DNA of 64,000 nt from Clusia tigrina. Taxonomy: Eukaryota; Arthropoda; Insecta; Diptera; Clusiidae. Positions 43,881-54,282 of the stretch are shown here, one piece after another. The translations under genes were made by a program, and so were the position numbers. The stretch covers positions 68,911,807 to 68,975,806 of the forward strand of contig OV050030.1 in assembly GCA_920105625.2 (NCBI GenBank), written 5' to 3'. Below the pieces are notes generated by a model. It saw nothing but the letters and a program-made list of their open reading frames with translations. It was not told the origin of the DNA and made no database searches. The number at the start of each line of letters is the position of its first letter. Position 1 is the stretch's first letter.

Positions 43881-44068
43881 TATTAAGATTGTTACCTTTT
43901 TTTAAAAAAATTAGATTTATACTTTTGAACAAAATTTGGGAAAAATATGTTTTGTTATTGTAGCAAAATTCAATTTACATATGCATATAGATATATACCC
44001 GTATATAGTATTTTCTTATATTGCTAATTTACTAATTGTCGCGCTCATAAATTTGTGGGCTTCCTTTT

Positions 44069-44161
<93 letters not shown>

Positions 44162-44590
44162 TTATTTTATTTTTTTTAATATATTCAGTACTTGACTTAC
44201 ATGCAGAAATGTCTAAATACGATGGTTGTCCTTATTGATTCGCCATTTGGTTTTGTTAAGCTGTCTTTTAATATTGATATGCCTTCAATATAAGTACTTT
44301 TGCGTTTCGATATTCAATCGAAAGCAATTTCCTTCAAGAACTTATGCTTATTGGAGAGCGGTGTGTTATTTTTTTATTTTTATTTTGATTCCGTGGTATC
44401 AAGGAGTTGAAACTCGCCGGTCATTCAATGTTCTAAGCTTTTGCCGTTTATATTGATATCCATTCAATATTTGAAATTATCTTAATCATATTCCATCAAA
44501 AGCCATTTCTACGACTTTTGCTCTTAGCCCCTTTGTTAAAAACGTGCAGTTTTTTGTTTTTGTTTTTTTTTTCAGTTAATGTTGGAGATA
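43881..44590. other. Leader of element II and unassigned sequence
   Basis: Contains the second TA tract and no coding similarity. The 5' LTR and PBS of element II should lie here; I could not define them. The TA tract explains the spurious IYIYIY open frame. Confidence 0.5.
44072..44158. repeat. (TA)n microsatellite, about 87 bp
   Basis: Pure TA dinucleotide run. Confidence 0.95.
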
Positions 44591-44609
44591 TTCCTTCACC
44601 ATGTATTTA

Positions 44610-45410
44610 CTGCGGACTCTACTGACACAAACAGGATTTAACCAGAGTGAATCGGAGCGCTGTTTATACTCGAGCAACCCAAATGGAAGTTGGTGCTTCT
44701 TACTAATATATGTTGATGATTTGTTTATAGCATGTAAAAGCTGATGCAAAGATGTTGTCTTCTAAATATCAAATGCAAAATCTTGGACCTATCAAACATT
44801 ATTTAGGTTTGTCAATCTCAAAGGATAATCATGGAAACTCTGAGCTAAATCAAACAAGCTATTTCGAGAAAATTGTATTTGACTTTGGGTTACATAATTT
44901 AAAACCATCCAGTACCTCCATGGAGCTTAATTCTTGTAAGATAGGATCATCAGAAAAACTACTCAACAACACGAACTATCAGAAACTAATTGGACGATTG
45001 CTTTATATATCTGTTAATACGCAACCTGATTTATCAGCAAGTGTTGGCATTTTGGTCCAAAAGCTATCAGGCCCTAAAATTGAGGTTTGGGCACAGCTAA
45101 AACGAGTCCTAAAGTACTTAAAGGGCATATCAGGCATGAAATTAAAACTAAGTATCATTGGGAAAGAAGGAGCTGACTTGGTTGGATATGCTGATGCAAA
45201 TGTTGCTGAGGACAGAACTGATTGCAATAAAATAAATATTGCCAATTTTGCAATGAAATTTGACAGATGTTATGCCATCAAAAATTGCCCGTGGAGATGT
45301 GGGGTTACGAAGACAATACAAGTTGATTAGAGCTAGTAAGAAATGCCAAATTTTCTTTTAAAACCAGGCATGTAGACATAAGTACAAATTCATCACAGAC
45401 ATTAATAACG
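44610..45410 (+). pseudogene. Copia RT C-terminal part and RNase H, fragment 1
   Basis: Reads MYLLRTLLTQTGFNQSESER, LLIYVDDLFIACKS then a stop; YVDD is the catalytic box. Frame 44752-45330 continues with NLGPIKHYLGLSISKD, TNYQKLIGRLLYISVNTQPD, LKRVLKYLKGISGMKLKL and GADLVGYADANVAEDRTDC (RNase H Asp). The centre of RNase H is missing: after a deletion the other frame reads YEDNTS, stop, LELVRNAKFSFKTRHVDIST near 45300-45395. This is the 3' half of a copia pol. It could belong to the copia at 25942-28000 if element II inserted there. Confidence 0.85.
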
Positions 45411-45945
45411 AGTAGAGAAGTCTGAAGTCGTGTTAAGACCGACTTTGAAATACCCTATACCTTTCCTTGTGCGTGCGAGTGCAACAATGGGGATGTTTTC
45501 TTCATAAATCATCATTAGGAGTATATCTAAGGAAATTTTCGGCAGAGTACCTTGAATTGATTATATCGACCCCATTTCTTGCTTATAGCTTTGTAGTGTC
45601 AATAAAAATACTAATATAAATATTAGTCCAAAAATAACAGGCCAAATTTTTGTGGTTTTATGTTAGTACCCGCAACCTTGCTGTGAAATTTCATTGATGT
45701 ATCTTCTTTAGGAACCTAGTAATGTTCTATCTTAATTGTGGGCGTGGCAATAGTAATAACCTGCCCATATTTGGAATTCGAGCTAGTACATACCCAATGT
45801 ATACAGCTACAAATTTGTATTCATATATCATCACTAGAAGCATAGATACGTTAAATGTTTTTTATTTGGGTCCCCAACGTTCATTATATGGGAGGGAGGC
45901 GTATCCTTTATCTTATAGACCCCAATTATTGTACTTGGCTTTGTA
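45411..45945 (+). repeat. Repeat R copy D
   Basis: Starts at GAAGTCTGAAGTCG (about 45418) and carries CATCATTAGGAGTATATCT, CGACCCCATTTCTTG, TGTTAGTACCCGCAACC, GGGCGTGGCAATAGTAATAA and ATATGGGAGGGAGGCGTATC, ending near GTACTTGGCTTTGTACGGG. The end is truncated, joining the second copia fragment. Confidence 0.75.
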
Positions 45946-46250
45946 CGGGCTGACTTGATTCGATATGCTGATGCAAATTTTGCTGAGGACAGAACTGATT
46001 GCAGATCTAATAGTGGTAGAGTAAGTCTTTTTCAATGTCGGTACTATCAGTTGGACTTGCTGAAAGCAGGATTGTGTTGCACTGTAGTCTACAGAGGCCG
46101 AGTTTATTTCATTATGTGAGGTTGGAAAGAAAGGAATATGGCTGAGAGGTGCGTTGAACGACATAAATTAAAAGGTTACTGCACCAACATTCATTTACGA
46201 AGACAATAAAAGTTGCTTGGAGCACACAAAAATCGCATTTAGTTGAATTT
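45946..46250 (+). pseudogene. Copia RNase H, fragment 2
   Basis: Begins GADLIRYADANFAEDRTDC, overlapping fragment 1 in content, and continues further: GTISWTC, stop, KQDCVAL, stop, STEAEFISLCE, then FIYEDNKSCLEHTK. It is a second, different copia copy with its own stops, not the continuation of fragment 1, because about 20 residues are present in both. Confidence 0.75.
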
Positions 46251-46734
46251 TGCCGTAACCCTACAGCTTTTAATTGGCGTGATACTCTTTCGAGGTCGAT
46301 AAATGTTTAATAAATTATATTTGGAAGTTTGAAAAATATAAGTTTTTGAAATTCAAACCTCTTTTAATAAAATTTATGCAAAATAAATTTTATTTTATAG
46401 TTAAAGAATAAAAGTGTAGGTTCTTAAGTGTAGTCTGCACAAGCTTTTTGCACTCTTTAATGTTTGTCTTAAAATTTGGCGTAAACTTAACCAGAATTAA
46501 GCCTTTTTTTTGGTGGGCTCTCACAAAAAATAGTTAACCACGGTTAGGCTTTAGGTGGGAATATAGCATATGCAACTGTAACAAAAAAGAGAGCGTGATA
46601 ATAAAAGCATAGACATTTTATACGTATAAGATCGGATCAATCAATATTTTCAACAACTACATTAACTATAAACACCCGTACCATTTCTTAAACTTATTAA
46701 AACTTAAACTGTAAACCATATCGAATCTTCAATG
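46251..46734. other. AT-rich spacer, nothing recognised
   Basis: Possible 3' end of copia fragment 2; no LTR match to 25942-26191 seen. Confidence 0.5.
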
Positions 46735-47104
46735 AGCGGTTGCGGAGACGCATCATGAAATCCGTTAACATTGATTTGTCAACTTCATACAATAGCGCTG
46801 TATCTGCAAAGCCATTATATTTGTTTCTCACTATTTCTGTGGCCAACAATTGAATTTACCCTAGACGCCTGGCAAACGCTCGTATGTCCTCACTCGCCCG
46901 TTGATTCCCTATTCTGATCTCTTGGGTTATGTCCTCCAAGGTTCTCTCCTTCAAGTAAGTTTTCCTTAGAAGCCCGTGAAGCTCGTTCGCACTGCCGAAT
47001 TGATTTGGCAGTGCAAGGTTGTATGCATTTCCGATCAACCGCTGCTTCACACAGTCAAAGAAATGCTGTAATTCATCTGGCCTTATGTGCCTCCAACGGT
47101 TCAA
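46735..47104 (-). pseudogene. Gag-like fragment of an LTR element
   Basis: The minus frame 47104-46856 reads NRWRHIRPDELQHFFDCVKQ, RLIGNAYNLALPNQFGSANE and a RTLEDITQEIRIGNQRASED stretch, a Ty3/gypsy capsid style ('FF..VK.RL.G.A'). After a stop it continues with LLATEIVRNKYNGFADTALL and MTDFMMRLRNRSLK-type wording to about 46735. No neighbouring pol on that strand, so this is an isolated remnant. Confidence 0.5.
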
Positions 47105-47436
47105 GCAGGTCTGTGCAGACTATTAGAAAGCAAATCGGCCGCTATCGACGACGTTTAGAACATGCTCATGAAGAATTTGGGGCTTCACATGTTTTGGGTG
47201 CCTAGACACCTATTGTTCCCGTACCGAGGCCACACGCGCTTCACCCAGTATATACCGTCGAAACCAGCCAAATACGAAATAAAAATCTGGTGGATGTGTG
47301 ACGCCAATTCCAATTACACACTGAAAGAAATAATATATGTTCGAAAACAAAACAAAAATAAAGACCGTGTGGTAAATCAATGCGGGAACATTGTTCTGAA
47401 ATTGGTCGAAAAATACGCCGGTTCTGGACGAATATA

Positions 47437-48329
47437 CGAGGTTTGTTCAAAAAGTATCGCGAATTTTGAATTTTTGCGGGCTACGGATGTTCGATTTTCG
47501 ATTTTTTTGTGGCGTTATGTTGGTACTCATTACCCTCACTTATGTTGACAATCTCGGCCATTTTGAATTTTCAGTCAGTTCTTGACAGCTATTGTGCGTG
47601 GACGTGTTTTAGCTTGTCTTCGGTTTTTTTTATCCCGAAAAACGGATTTTGTGTGAAAAACAACATAAAGTGCGCGGAAGTATTCTGAATATTGACTGTT
47701 GCATACGGCGACGCTACTTTGGACAAAAGAAACGTTTAGCGGTGGTACAAAATGTTTTCAGAGGGCCGAGAAGATGTGAGCGACGAAGAGCGTCCCGGAT
47801 GCCCAAGCACGTCAACAACAGCTGAAAACATTGATGAAGTAAAGAAACTAGTATTGGCCAATCATCAAATCACTGTCAGAGAAGTTGCTGAGGATCTAAA
47901 TATATCGATTGGCTCGTGTCATTCGATTATCACCAAAAGTTTGGCATGAGGCGGGTCGCCGCAAAGTTCGTACCAAAATTACTCAATTTCGACCAAAAAC
48001 AGCATCGCATTAACTTTTCTCACGAGCGGATTTTTGGCCAAAAACAACACTTTAATAATGCTGCAGCCACCGTATTACTCAGACCTGGTCCCCTGTGACT
48101 TTTTCTTGTTCCCGTAACTGAAAAGGCCCATGAAAGGACGATGTTACGCCACGATTGACAAAAATCGAAGACAAGCTAAAACACGTCCACGCACAATAGC
48201 TGTCAAAAACTGACTGAACATTCAAAATGGCCGAGATTCTGAACATAAGTGAGGGACATAAGTGCCAACATAACGCCATAAAAAGATGGAAAATGGAAAA
48301 TCGAATCCGAAGCCCGCGAACAAACCTCG
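47437..48329 (+). mobile_element. Internally deleted mariner with about 190-bp inverted ends
   Basis: 893 bp. Ends CGAGGTTTGTTC at 47437 and in reverse complement at 48329, with TA at 47435-47436 and 48330-48331. The inverted similarity is long: AGCTATTGTGCGTGGACGTG (continuing TTTTAGCTTGTC) near 47590 has an inverted partner near 48190, and CTCGGCCATTTTGAAT matches likewise, giving arms of about 190 bp. The centre codes for the ends of a mariner transposase only. Confidence 0.9.
47735..48160 (+). pseudogene. Deleted mariner transposase
   Basis: The N-terminal part (47752-47949) reads FSEGREDVSDEERPGCPSTS, DEVKKLVLANHQITVREVAE and NISIGSCHSIITK, the helix-turn-helix region of mariner transposases. 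MRRVAAKFVPKLLNFDQKQH follows one frame over. The sequence then jumps to the third catalytic block (LQPPYYSDLVPCDFFLFP near 48060-48115, where the usual SPDLAP is SDLVP), so the region with the first two Asp is deleted. It cannot be active and would need a helper transposase. Confidence 0.85.
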
Positions 48330-49295
48330 TATACGGTATATGGTGATAATTTCTTCTCGTCTTTTAATTTGGCCACGGTGTTGATGACAAAACGGTTGGC
48401 ATATGTAGACACAATGCGCAAAAACAAAGCCTGGATACCGAAGGAGATGCTGGATCCAAAATCAGATGTATTCAGCCAGTATTTGGTTGCCACAATAATA
48501 ACATCGGGCTATGCTCATACGTGCCAAAAAAGCAAAAAGTTATGGTTCTCATCTCGACTGAACATGATAATTGCACCGTCGACTCATCGAAGCCATTGCA
48601 GAAGCCATTGCAGAAGCCATTTAAAATTCTGGACTACAATATGTATAAATTACGAGTGGAGACCATGGATCAGATGGTTGGCAATTACACGTGCAAACGG
48701 GGCACAAACCGATGGCCATTAGCTCTATTCTATAACATGTTGGACGTGGCGGGCTTGGCTGCATTTGTCATTCAGGACAAATTGGGACATTTACAAGAGG
48801 AGCGACCGAAGGCGTGTCTTCCTTGTGGAATTGGCAGAACAGCTGGTGGTCTCTCACATGGAGCAGAGAGCAACGAACCCATTGTAGAGATATTCAACCC
48901 GTCAAACAGGCAATGGCGTTGCTCGGTGTAGAGGTAAGCATTTCACTTATTCATTCATTCAATTCAAATTCGAAAATGAATTGTTCAATGTGATTTTCGC
49001 AGGTAGCTACGGACCCACCGATTAATGATCCACCCCATATCCAGCTCATACGTTTCCTCTGCAATTCGAGCATCGTGCTCGGTGTGGCATAAATCGGATA
49101 AAAAACAGCGAATAACTCGAGTTCATTGCATGTATTGCAAAAAACCGCTGTGTCAACAGCATTCACATGCCAGGTACTCGTACCTTGAAAGCCGTGTCTA
49201 ATCTTTATTTTCTTACCTGCGATAAATAAAATAGGGTAAATTGTTATCTATAAAATGAAAAATATGTTTTTATTGTTCACCTATTTTTTTCCCTA

Positions 49296-49757
49296 TGGTC
49301 CTTATCTGCTTGTCGGCGAGAACGTCCTCTGGAATGTCCTGTCGCGGGAACCTGTAAACCTACATCACTTTGTTATATAAGCAGTGCACTATTTTGGGTT
49401 TAAAACAACAAGACAGTTTATTCTTAAAATACTAGTTCTTATATACTATTTACAAATAAACATTACAGTCTACGTCTTCATTTTTCTGGTGTTCCAGTTA
49501 CGCAATTGTTATTTGGTGTCAGTGGCTCAAACCCACTGACCTACTGCAAGTAGAAGTGTCGTCGGTGCATTCTAAATGCCCCTCGTCAGCTTGACTGCGG
49601 AACTGTGACACCCTAAAAGTTTACATCATAATTAATATATAAATACTATTCATTTACAATATTTGCACCCTAAAAATATGTGCATTCTTAATGAGTTTAA
49701 TAGGAGCCGGTGCTGTGAGTCAACTATGCGTAGGTAGCTTGATTCTAACTCACAACA
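49296..49757 (-). repeat. 3' LTR of the Ty3/gypsy element
   Basis: 462 bp; TGGTCCTTATCTG...CTCACAACA on the plus strand. Differences from the partner include ATCTGCTTG/ATCTGTTTG, GTGCATTCT/GTGCTTTGT and GATTCTAAC/GATTCGAAC. Confidence 0.95.
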
Positions 49758-49775
49758 TCCCTTCCCCTCTTTCTA
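49758..49775 (-). promoter_or_regulatory. Polypurine tract of the Ty3/gypsy element
   Basis: Minus strand AGAAAGAGGGGAAGGGA immediately before the 3' LTR start (TGTTGTGAG). Confidence 0.85.
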
Positions 49776-52575
49776 AAAGAAGTTAGTGCAACTAACTTCC
49801 ATTAAATCTCTACAATATTTTTCTTGCACTGCAAACAAATATGTGCATAGATTGAACTCTATATTACATACATATAATTTATTTTTATTTACATTTTTTT
49901 TGTTAAATCGCCTTATTTGGGTTCTATCACGGTTTTTATTCTTTTCTTTTTTATTCTTTTCTTTTCCATATTGTTATTTTTTATAATTTTTTTTTTTTTA
50001 CTTTGCTTTTGTTTTTTTTTCTTATTTTCATGGATCATTTTTTTTTTTTTTATATCCCCTTTTTATAATTTGGTCTTTAATTGACTCTTTTCTCATTGGC
50101 GTATATACAAATATCTAAACAATAACACAATTCTATTCTATACATAAAACCTTACATTATACTGCGCCCTCTGCTACCCGCTGGTCCATTTGACGACCAT
50201 CGTTGTCGGAGTGAAGTCCCTCGATGAACTCTGCATACCCCTCCCTTCTTTCTGGATCGGTACGTGCCAAGATGATGCAAGGTTGTGCGACTAGATGCGC
50301 TTCTGACGAAGTCAAAATAAATATTCGATATTCTCTTAGTGAGTGACAGTGGATATTTTCTCATTGGAGAAATCGTTACGAAGTTTAGCCGATAAAGCTT
50401 GGCTATGTTATGTTTGATCTTTTCGTGGTTAAAACGTTTTTTTGCGCCAGGAGATTATTCTGCGAAGCTAATTGAACGATGGTAGTTGTGGCTGATATTG
50501 TTGTTGTAGCCGTTTCTCGCGAAAATTACGGAGTAACCTCGGGTTTTGGCTAAAATTATCTCTTCTTCATTCTAGACAATAATACAATATACAAACTGAT
50601 ATATGTAATAATAGCAGACACGTTGGATTCTTTATACGGACAACGTATATGTTAGTGTTTTTCATGCCATTTCGTCAGTTATGCAATAAAACTCAAGTAT
50701 TATTTTACTTTTACTAGTCAGATAGAGACTCTTCTATTCGGCCGATACCATCTCCATTTTTTTTATAAGATTAGTTCGTAGTCATCTCGCACATGGGAAG
50801 TTGAAAGCTCTTTCACTCTTTCATATAAAAATGAATTCTCACTAATTTCGTTTTCATTTTCTTCCAACCAAAAATTATCTCTGGACATCATCGTTGCAAA
50901 TTTCGTATTATCATTTTGCGGCTTACTGATTACCCTTCTTCCACGTCTTCGCACTTCTTCTTATTCAGTCAGATTTTTGTTCGCTGCTCTTGCATTTCAT
51001 CTACTGGTCTCCTGGATGTTGGTTAACATCTTACGCAGTCTTCGACGCTGCAGGAAGTCCCTTCCAGGTTCATGCTGCACCATATTGAACCATCCAGATG
51101 TCCTTGTTTGTTCACCAACGCCTGAATATCTAAAAACAATACGCTTAACTTATCGGACTTGTCGAGTTTTAATTATTCTTACTAGCTATTACATTCATTC
51201 AATTTTTAATATTTTTCGTAACGTAAACAGTAAATTGGATTTAAATCTATATATCGCTTATCTACTACGTCTTAACAAACAAACTATAAACAAGTAACAA
51301 AAACTATTTCCTTCACAAATACTATTAATTAACTATGATATATTTTCTTACAATTGTTATCGGCATTAAAACTTTAAATCCTTCTCAAATATATACATTT
51401 TACAACAATTTGCTTCATACATAACAATTATTTTCTAATTAAATTATATGCCGCCCAAAAAAAATTTTTTTATTTCAATTCTTGGCAAAACTAGTGCCTG
51501 TTACATAAGCGATACATAAAAGATAAACTTATTATTTATTTTTTCTTTTCTTTAGACAACTCATTATTCCTTTCATATCATTTCTCTTTTTATATATCTT
51601 TTTAAATTTTTCAATTCTGAGCAAATTCTATTGCCCCCTGGCATAAACCAGAATATTTAAGATGAACCCGTTTATGTGAAAACATTGTCCATTGCATGAC
51701 TATATCTTTCATCGCATACAATTGACTTTTTATTTAAATTTACTTCCAGCCTGATATGTATATATCCATTAACGATTCTATTTTCGATCCTGTAATTAGC
51801 TCGTATACATACATACATTCGAGGCGCTTTAAATTACCTAGAATTAATTGCTAATGTTATTTTCCCCAATTAACTATACATTTTTTTTTTATATCTCAAC
51901 ATATACATTTATTCAAATTTCCATACGTTAATTTCCTAATCAATAAACAGTAAAAACCTATGTACGAGTATATTTACATATAGCCGACTGCAGTATCTGC
52001 AAAAATATACATACGCACATACCCATTCCTCTTAACTAGAATACTTACTTCTTTAAATATACATTCGTACATTCATTCTTTATCTTATACACATATACGC
52101 TAAGTTTTACCCCAGCTATAAATTTGAGTCGTTACAATACATATTTACTTCACCAGCAGTTCCGTTGCCTGGCGTTAACGCTCATGCGCCGAATTTCAGT
52201 GCATATACTGCCGTATGTATGTATGTACATATTCGAAGTTTTATATTACTTACCCACGACTGTCTTACTATCTTATTTTATTTTTTAATTACGTGGAATA
52301 TTTATCATTTAATATTTAAAAAATATATATTTTTCCCTACTGTGCTTCGTTCGGCCATAGTGCATAATAAGCACATTTTTATTACGTCAACTTTACTTGC
52401 TCGAGTTTAATTGGCACACTTCTGCTGGCCTTGACTTTGAAAATCGGAGCTGTGTGTGTTATTTGATACACACTCGTACATGTTTACGTTTTTATTCTTG
52501 TGTTTACACTCGTAAAACACTGCTGACACATGTCTTTAGTTGTGTGTTCTAATGTGGAATAATTTAAACAAATTA
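49776..52575 (-). other. Long 3' non-coding region of the Ty3/gypsy element
   Basis: About 2.8 kb, AT-rich, strongly T-rich on the plus strand at 49880-50080. No env-like frame with signal peptide or transmembrane segment on the minus strand. The best minus frame (50954-50763, MRRRGRRVISKPQNDNTKFA then an acidic stretch) is short and unsupported. Plus frames at 50977-51297 and 52165-52410 have no motif. Confidence 0.6.
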
Positions 52576-54270
52576 TTATGTAGCTTTTTTATTTTTGCCC
52601 TTAATCGTTACGACTGTTGTAACTGGGCTTCGGATCTCTGCTACTACATACGGACCTATCCACACAGGTGAGAATTTGTTTCTCCTAGCCTGATTCTTCA
52701 TTAGTACTTGATAACCCACGTTAAAAACGACTGGGTTTAGTACCTTGTTGTAGGCTTCCCTGGCTACTCGTTTAGCACAATCCTGGTTTTCTCTGACCAA
52801 CTCGTGCGCTCGCTGTAGCTGATACTTTTGCACTTTATTCGGGTCATCAGCATTGTATACAGGCGCACATTTGCGCTTCAGATTTGCTGGCATGTTAAAA
52901 TCAAACCCGTAGAGCGTTCTAAACGGAGTTTGCTTCGTTGATACATGTACCGTATTATTGTGTACATGCATTGCAGTGGTTAACCATTGATCCCAATTCG
53001 AGCCGTCTTCTTTGGCAAAACTGCGCAAGTACTCGGCCAGAGGTCGATGACTACGTTCCAATGAGCCATTCGCCTGTGGATGATATGGTGTTATGTGCAA
53101 CTTCTTGATTCCTAGCATTTTACACGTTTCTGAGAATAGTTTTGATACGAAATTTGAACCATTGTCGGTTATCAAAACCTTAGGTATGTTGTATCGTGCT
53201 ATAATTTCATCAAAGAATGCTTTGGCCACCGTAGTTGCTTCAGCATCGGGTATAGCCACGCACGCCATATACTTTGATAAATCGTCTTGGAACGTCAAGA
53301 TGTATTTATTGCCCGAAACAGTCTCAGGTAAAATACCTACAATATCCATATGAACCTTATCAAATGGTTGTTTTGGTGTGTCCGTTAACACCATTGGCAT
53401 CTTTGTTAGCCTTGAACTTTTGTTGGCCTGACATTTTGGACAACTCTTTATATATTTTTTAATGTCCTTGAGCATACCTTTCCATCCGTATACTCGTCTA
53501 ATTCTGTCATGAGTTTTCCAAAATCCCTGGTGTCCTCCTAGAGGCGAATCATGGAAACCTTTTAACACAGCCTGGATATCCTTTATATCCTCCAGCCATT
53601 CCACACTACTGGCTCCTTGTTCATTAGCAGCGTCACCCGCATTGCTAACATTTCTTGTTGCATCAATTTTATCCCCTTGAATTCTCTCGGCCTTCTCCTT
53701 ATCTGACCGTGCTTTGGCCCTCGTTTGCACTGCTGATACCTTCTGTGCCTGCGGTACTCTGCTGAGTGCGTCCGCATTCAGATTCTTCTTCCCAGGTTTG
53801 TATATGATTTCAAAATCATACTCAGACAATTTGTGTCTGAACCTGGCTAGCCTAGACGTTTGGTCTTTCAAATTGGCTATGCCTCTCAACGGCTGGTGAT
53901 CAGTGTATATCTTAAAGGGGCGTCCTAGCAGATATACCCTAAAATTCTTCGTAGCCCATACTATGGCTAGAAATTTTATTTCTATTGTGGAGTATCTCTT
54001 CTCCGTGTCGCTGAGCGCTCTGCTTGCGAATGCTATTGGTCGGTCATTACCGACTTCCCCTTGTGACAATACTGCCCCTAATGCTTCATTGCTAGCATCA
54101 GTGGTCAACAAAAAAGTTTGCTCAAAGTCGGGGTACGCCAAAATCGGTGGCGAGCTAATTATTACTTTTAGCCCCTCGAATGCTTGCTGACAGCTCTCTG
54201 TCCATTCGAACTTTGCTTCCTTTCGTAGCAACTTATTCACTGGCAACGCAATTCCGGCTAGTCCTTCCAC
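52576..54270 (-). CDS. Ty3/gypsy RNase H and integrase (pol, second part)
   Basis: A 564-codon open frame in the same frame as the upstream RT, separated from it only by a TAG at 54283-54285. RNase H reads FLLTTDASNEALGAVLSQGE, FASRALSDTEKRYSTIEIKF and KPGKKNLNADALSRV. After a Lys/Ala-rich linker comes the integrase zinc region (DSPLGGHQGFWKTHDRIRRV and KYIKSCPKCQANKSS). The core has DKVHMDIVGILPE (Asp), VLITDNGSNFVSKLF (Asp) and PYHPQANGSLERSHRPLAEY (Glu), and the tail KFSPVWIGPYVVAEI. All catalytic residues are present. It ends in a Lys-rich tail at 52576. Confidence 0.93.
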   Translation of the reverse strand: MEGLAGIALPVNKLLRKEAKFEWTESCQQAFEGLKVIISSPPILAYPDFEQTFLLTTDASNEALGAVLSQGEVGNDRPIAFASRALSDTEKRYSTIEIKFLAIVWATKNFRVYLLGRPFKIYTDHQPLRGIANLKDQTSRLARFRHKLSEYDFEIIYKPGKKNLNADALSRVPQAQKVSAVQTRAKARSDKEKAERIQGDKIDATRNVSNAGDAANEQGASSVEWLEDIKDIQAVLKGFHDSPLGGHQGFWKTHDRIRRVYGWKGMLKDIKKYIKSCPKCQANKSSRLTKMPMVLTDTPKQPFDKVHMDIVGILPETVSGNKYILTFQDDLSKYMACVAIPDAEATTVAKAFFDEIIARYNIPKVLITDNGSNFVSKLFSETCKMLGIKKLHITPYHPQANGSLERSHRPLAEYLRSFAKEDGSNWDQWLTTAMHVHNNTVHVSTKQTPFRTLYGFDFNMPANLKRKCAPVYNADDPNKVQKYQLQRAHELVRENQDCAKRVAREAYNKVLNPVVFNVGYQVLMKNQARRNKFSPVWIGPYVVAEIRSPVTTVVTIKGKNKKAT

Positions 54271-54282
54271 GAACTTTCTATA

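Larger units (their letters stand above)
28000..44000 (-). mobile_element. Errantivirus-like Ty3/gypsy element II, hosting BEL and rosa
   Basis: Minus-strand element with gag (43880-43310), gag C-terminal/NC region (43054-42737), protease (about 42735-42540), RT (42000-41384), RNase H (41092-40600), then integrase split between 40320-40067 and 31514-30690. The gap is exactly the BEL/Pao element, including its target duplication. Gag and pol wording is closest to the 17.6/297 group of errantiviruses. No env was recognised; a mariner sits at 29023-30322 in the place where env or 3' sequence should be. The outer limits are approximate. Frameshifts show it is inactive. Confidence 0.8.
47105..49190 (+). 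pseudogene. PiggyBac-like transposase, split by a mariner
   Basis: The first part reads RHLLFPYRGHTRFTQYIPSK and KYEIKIWWMCDANSNYTLKE (47200-47330), the block around the first catalytic Asp of piggyBac transposases, then GSGRIY at 47435. The inserted mariner occupies 47437-48329. The rest reads YGDNFFSSFNLATVLMTKRL, VDTMRKNKAWIPKEMLD (to 48530) and, in another frame, KILDYNMYKLRVETMDQMVG and CKRGTNRWPLALFYNMLDVA (48620-48760). A C-terminal cysteine-rich part, TRVHCMYCKKPLCQQHSH, is at about 49115-49170. PiggyBac inserts at TTAA; I did not find its terminal repeats. Several frameshifts make it inactive. Confidence 0.82.

Noticed and set aside
43936..44238. Open frame of 100 residues with a long IYIYIY run
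   Set aside because: It is a translation of the TA microsatellite at 44072-44158.
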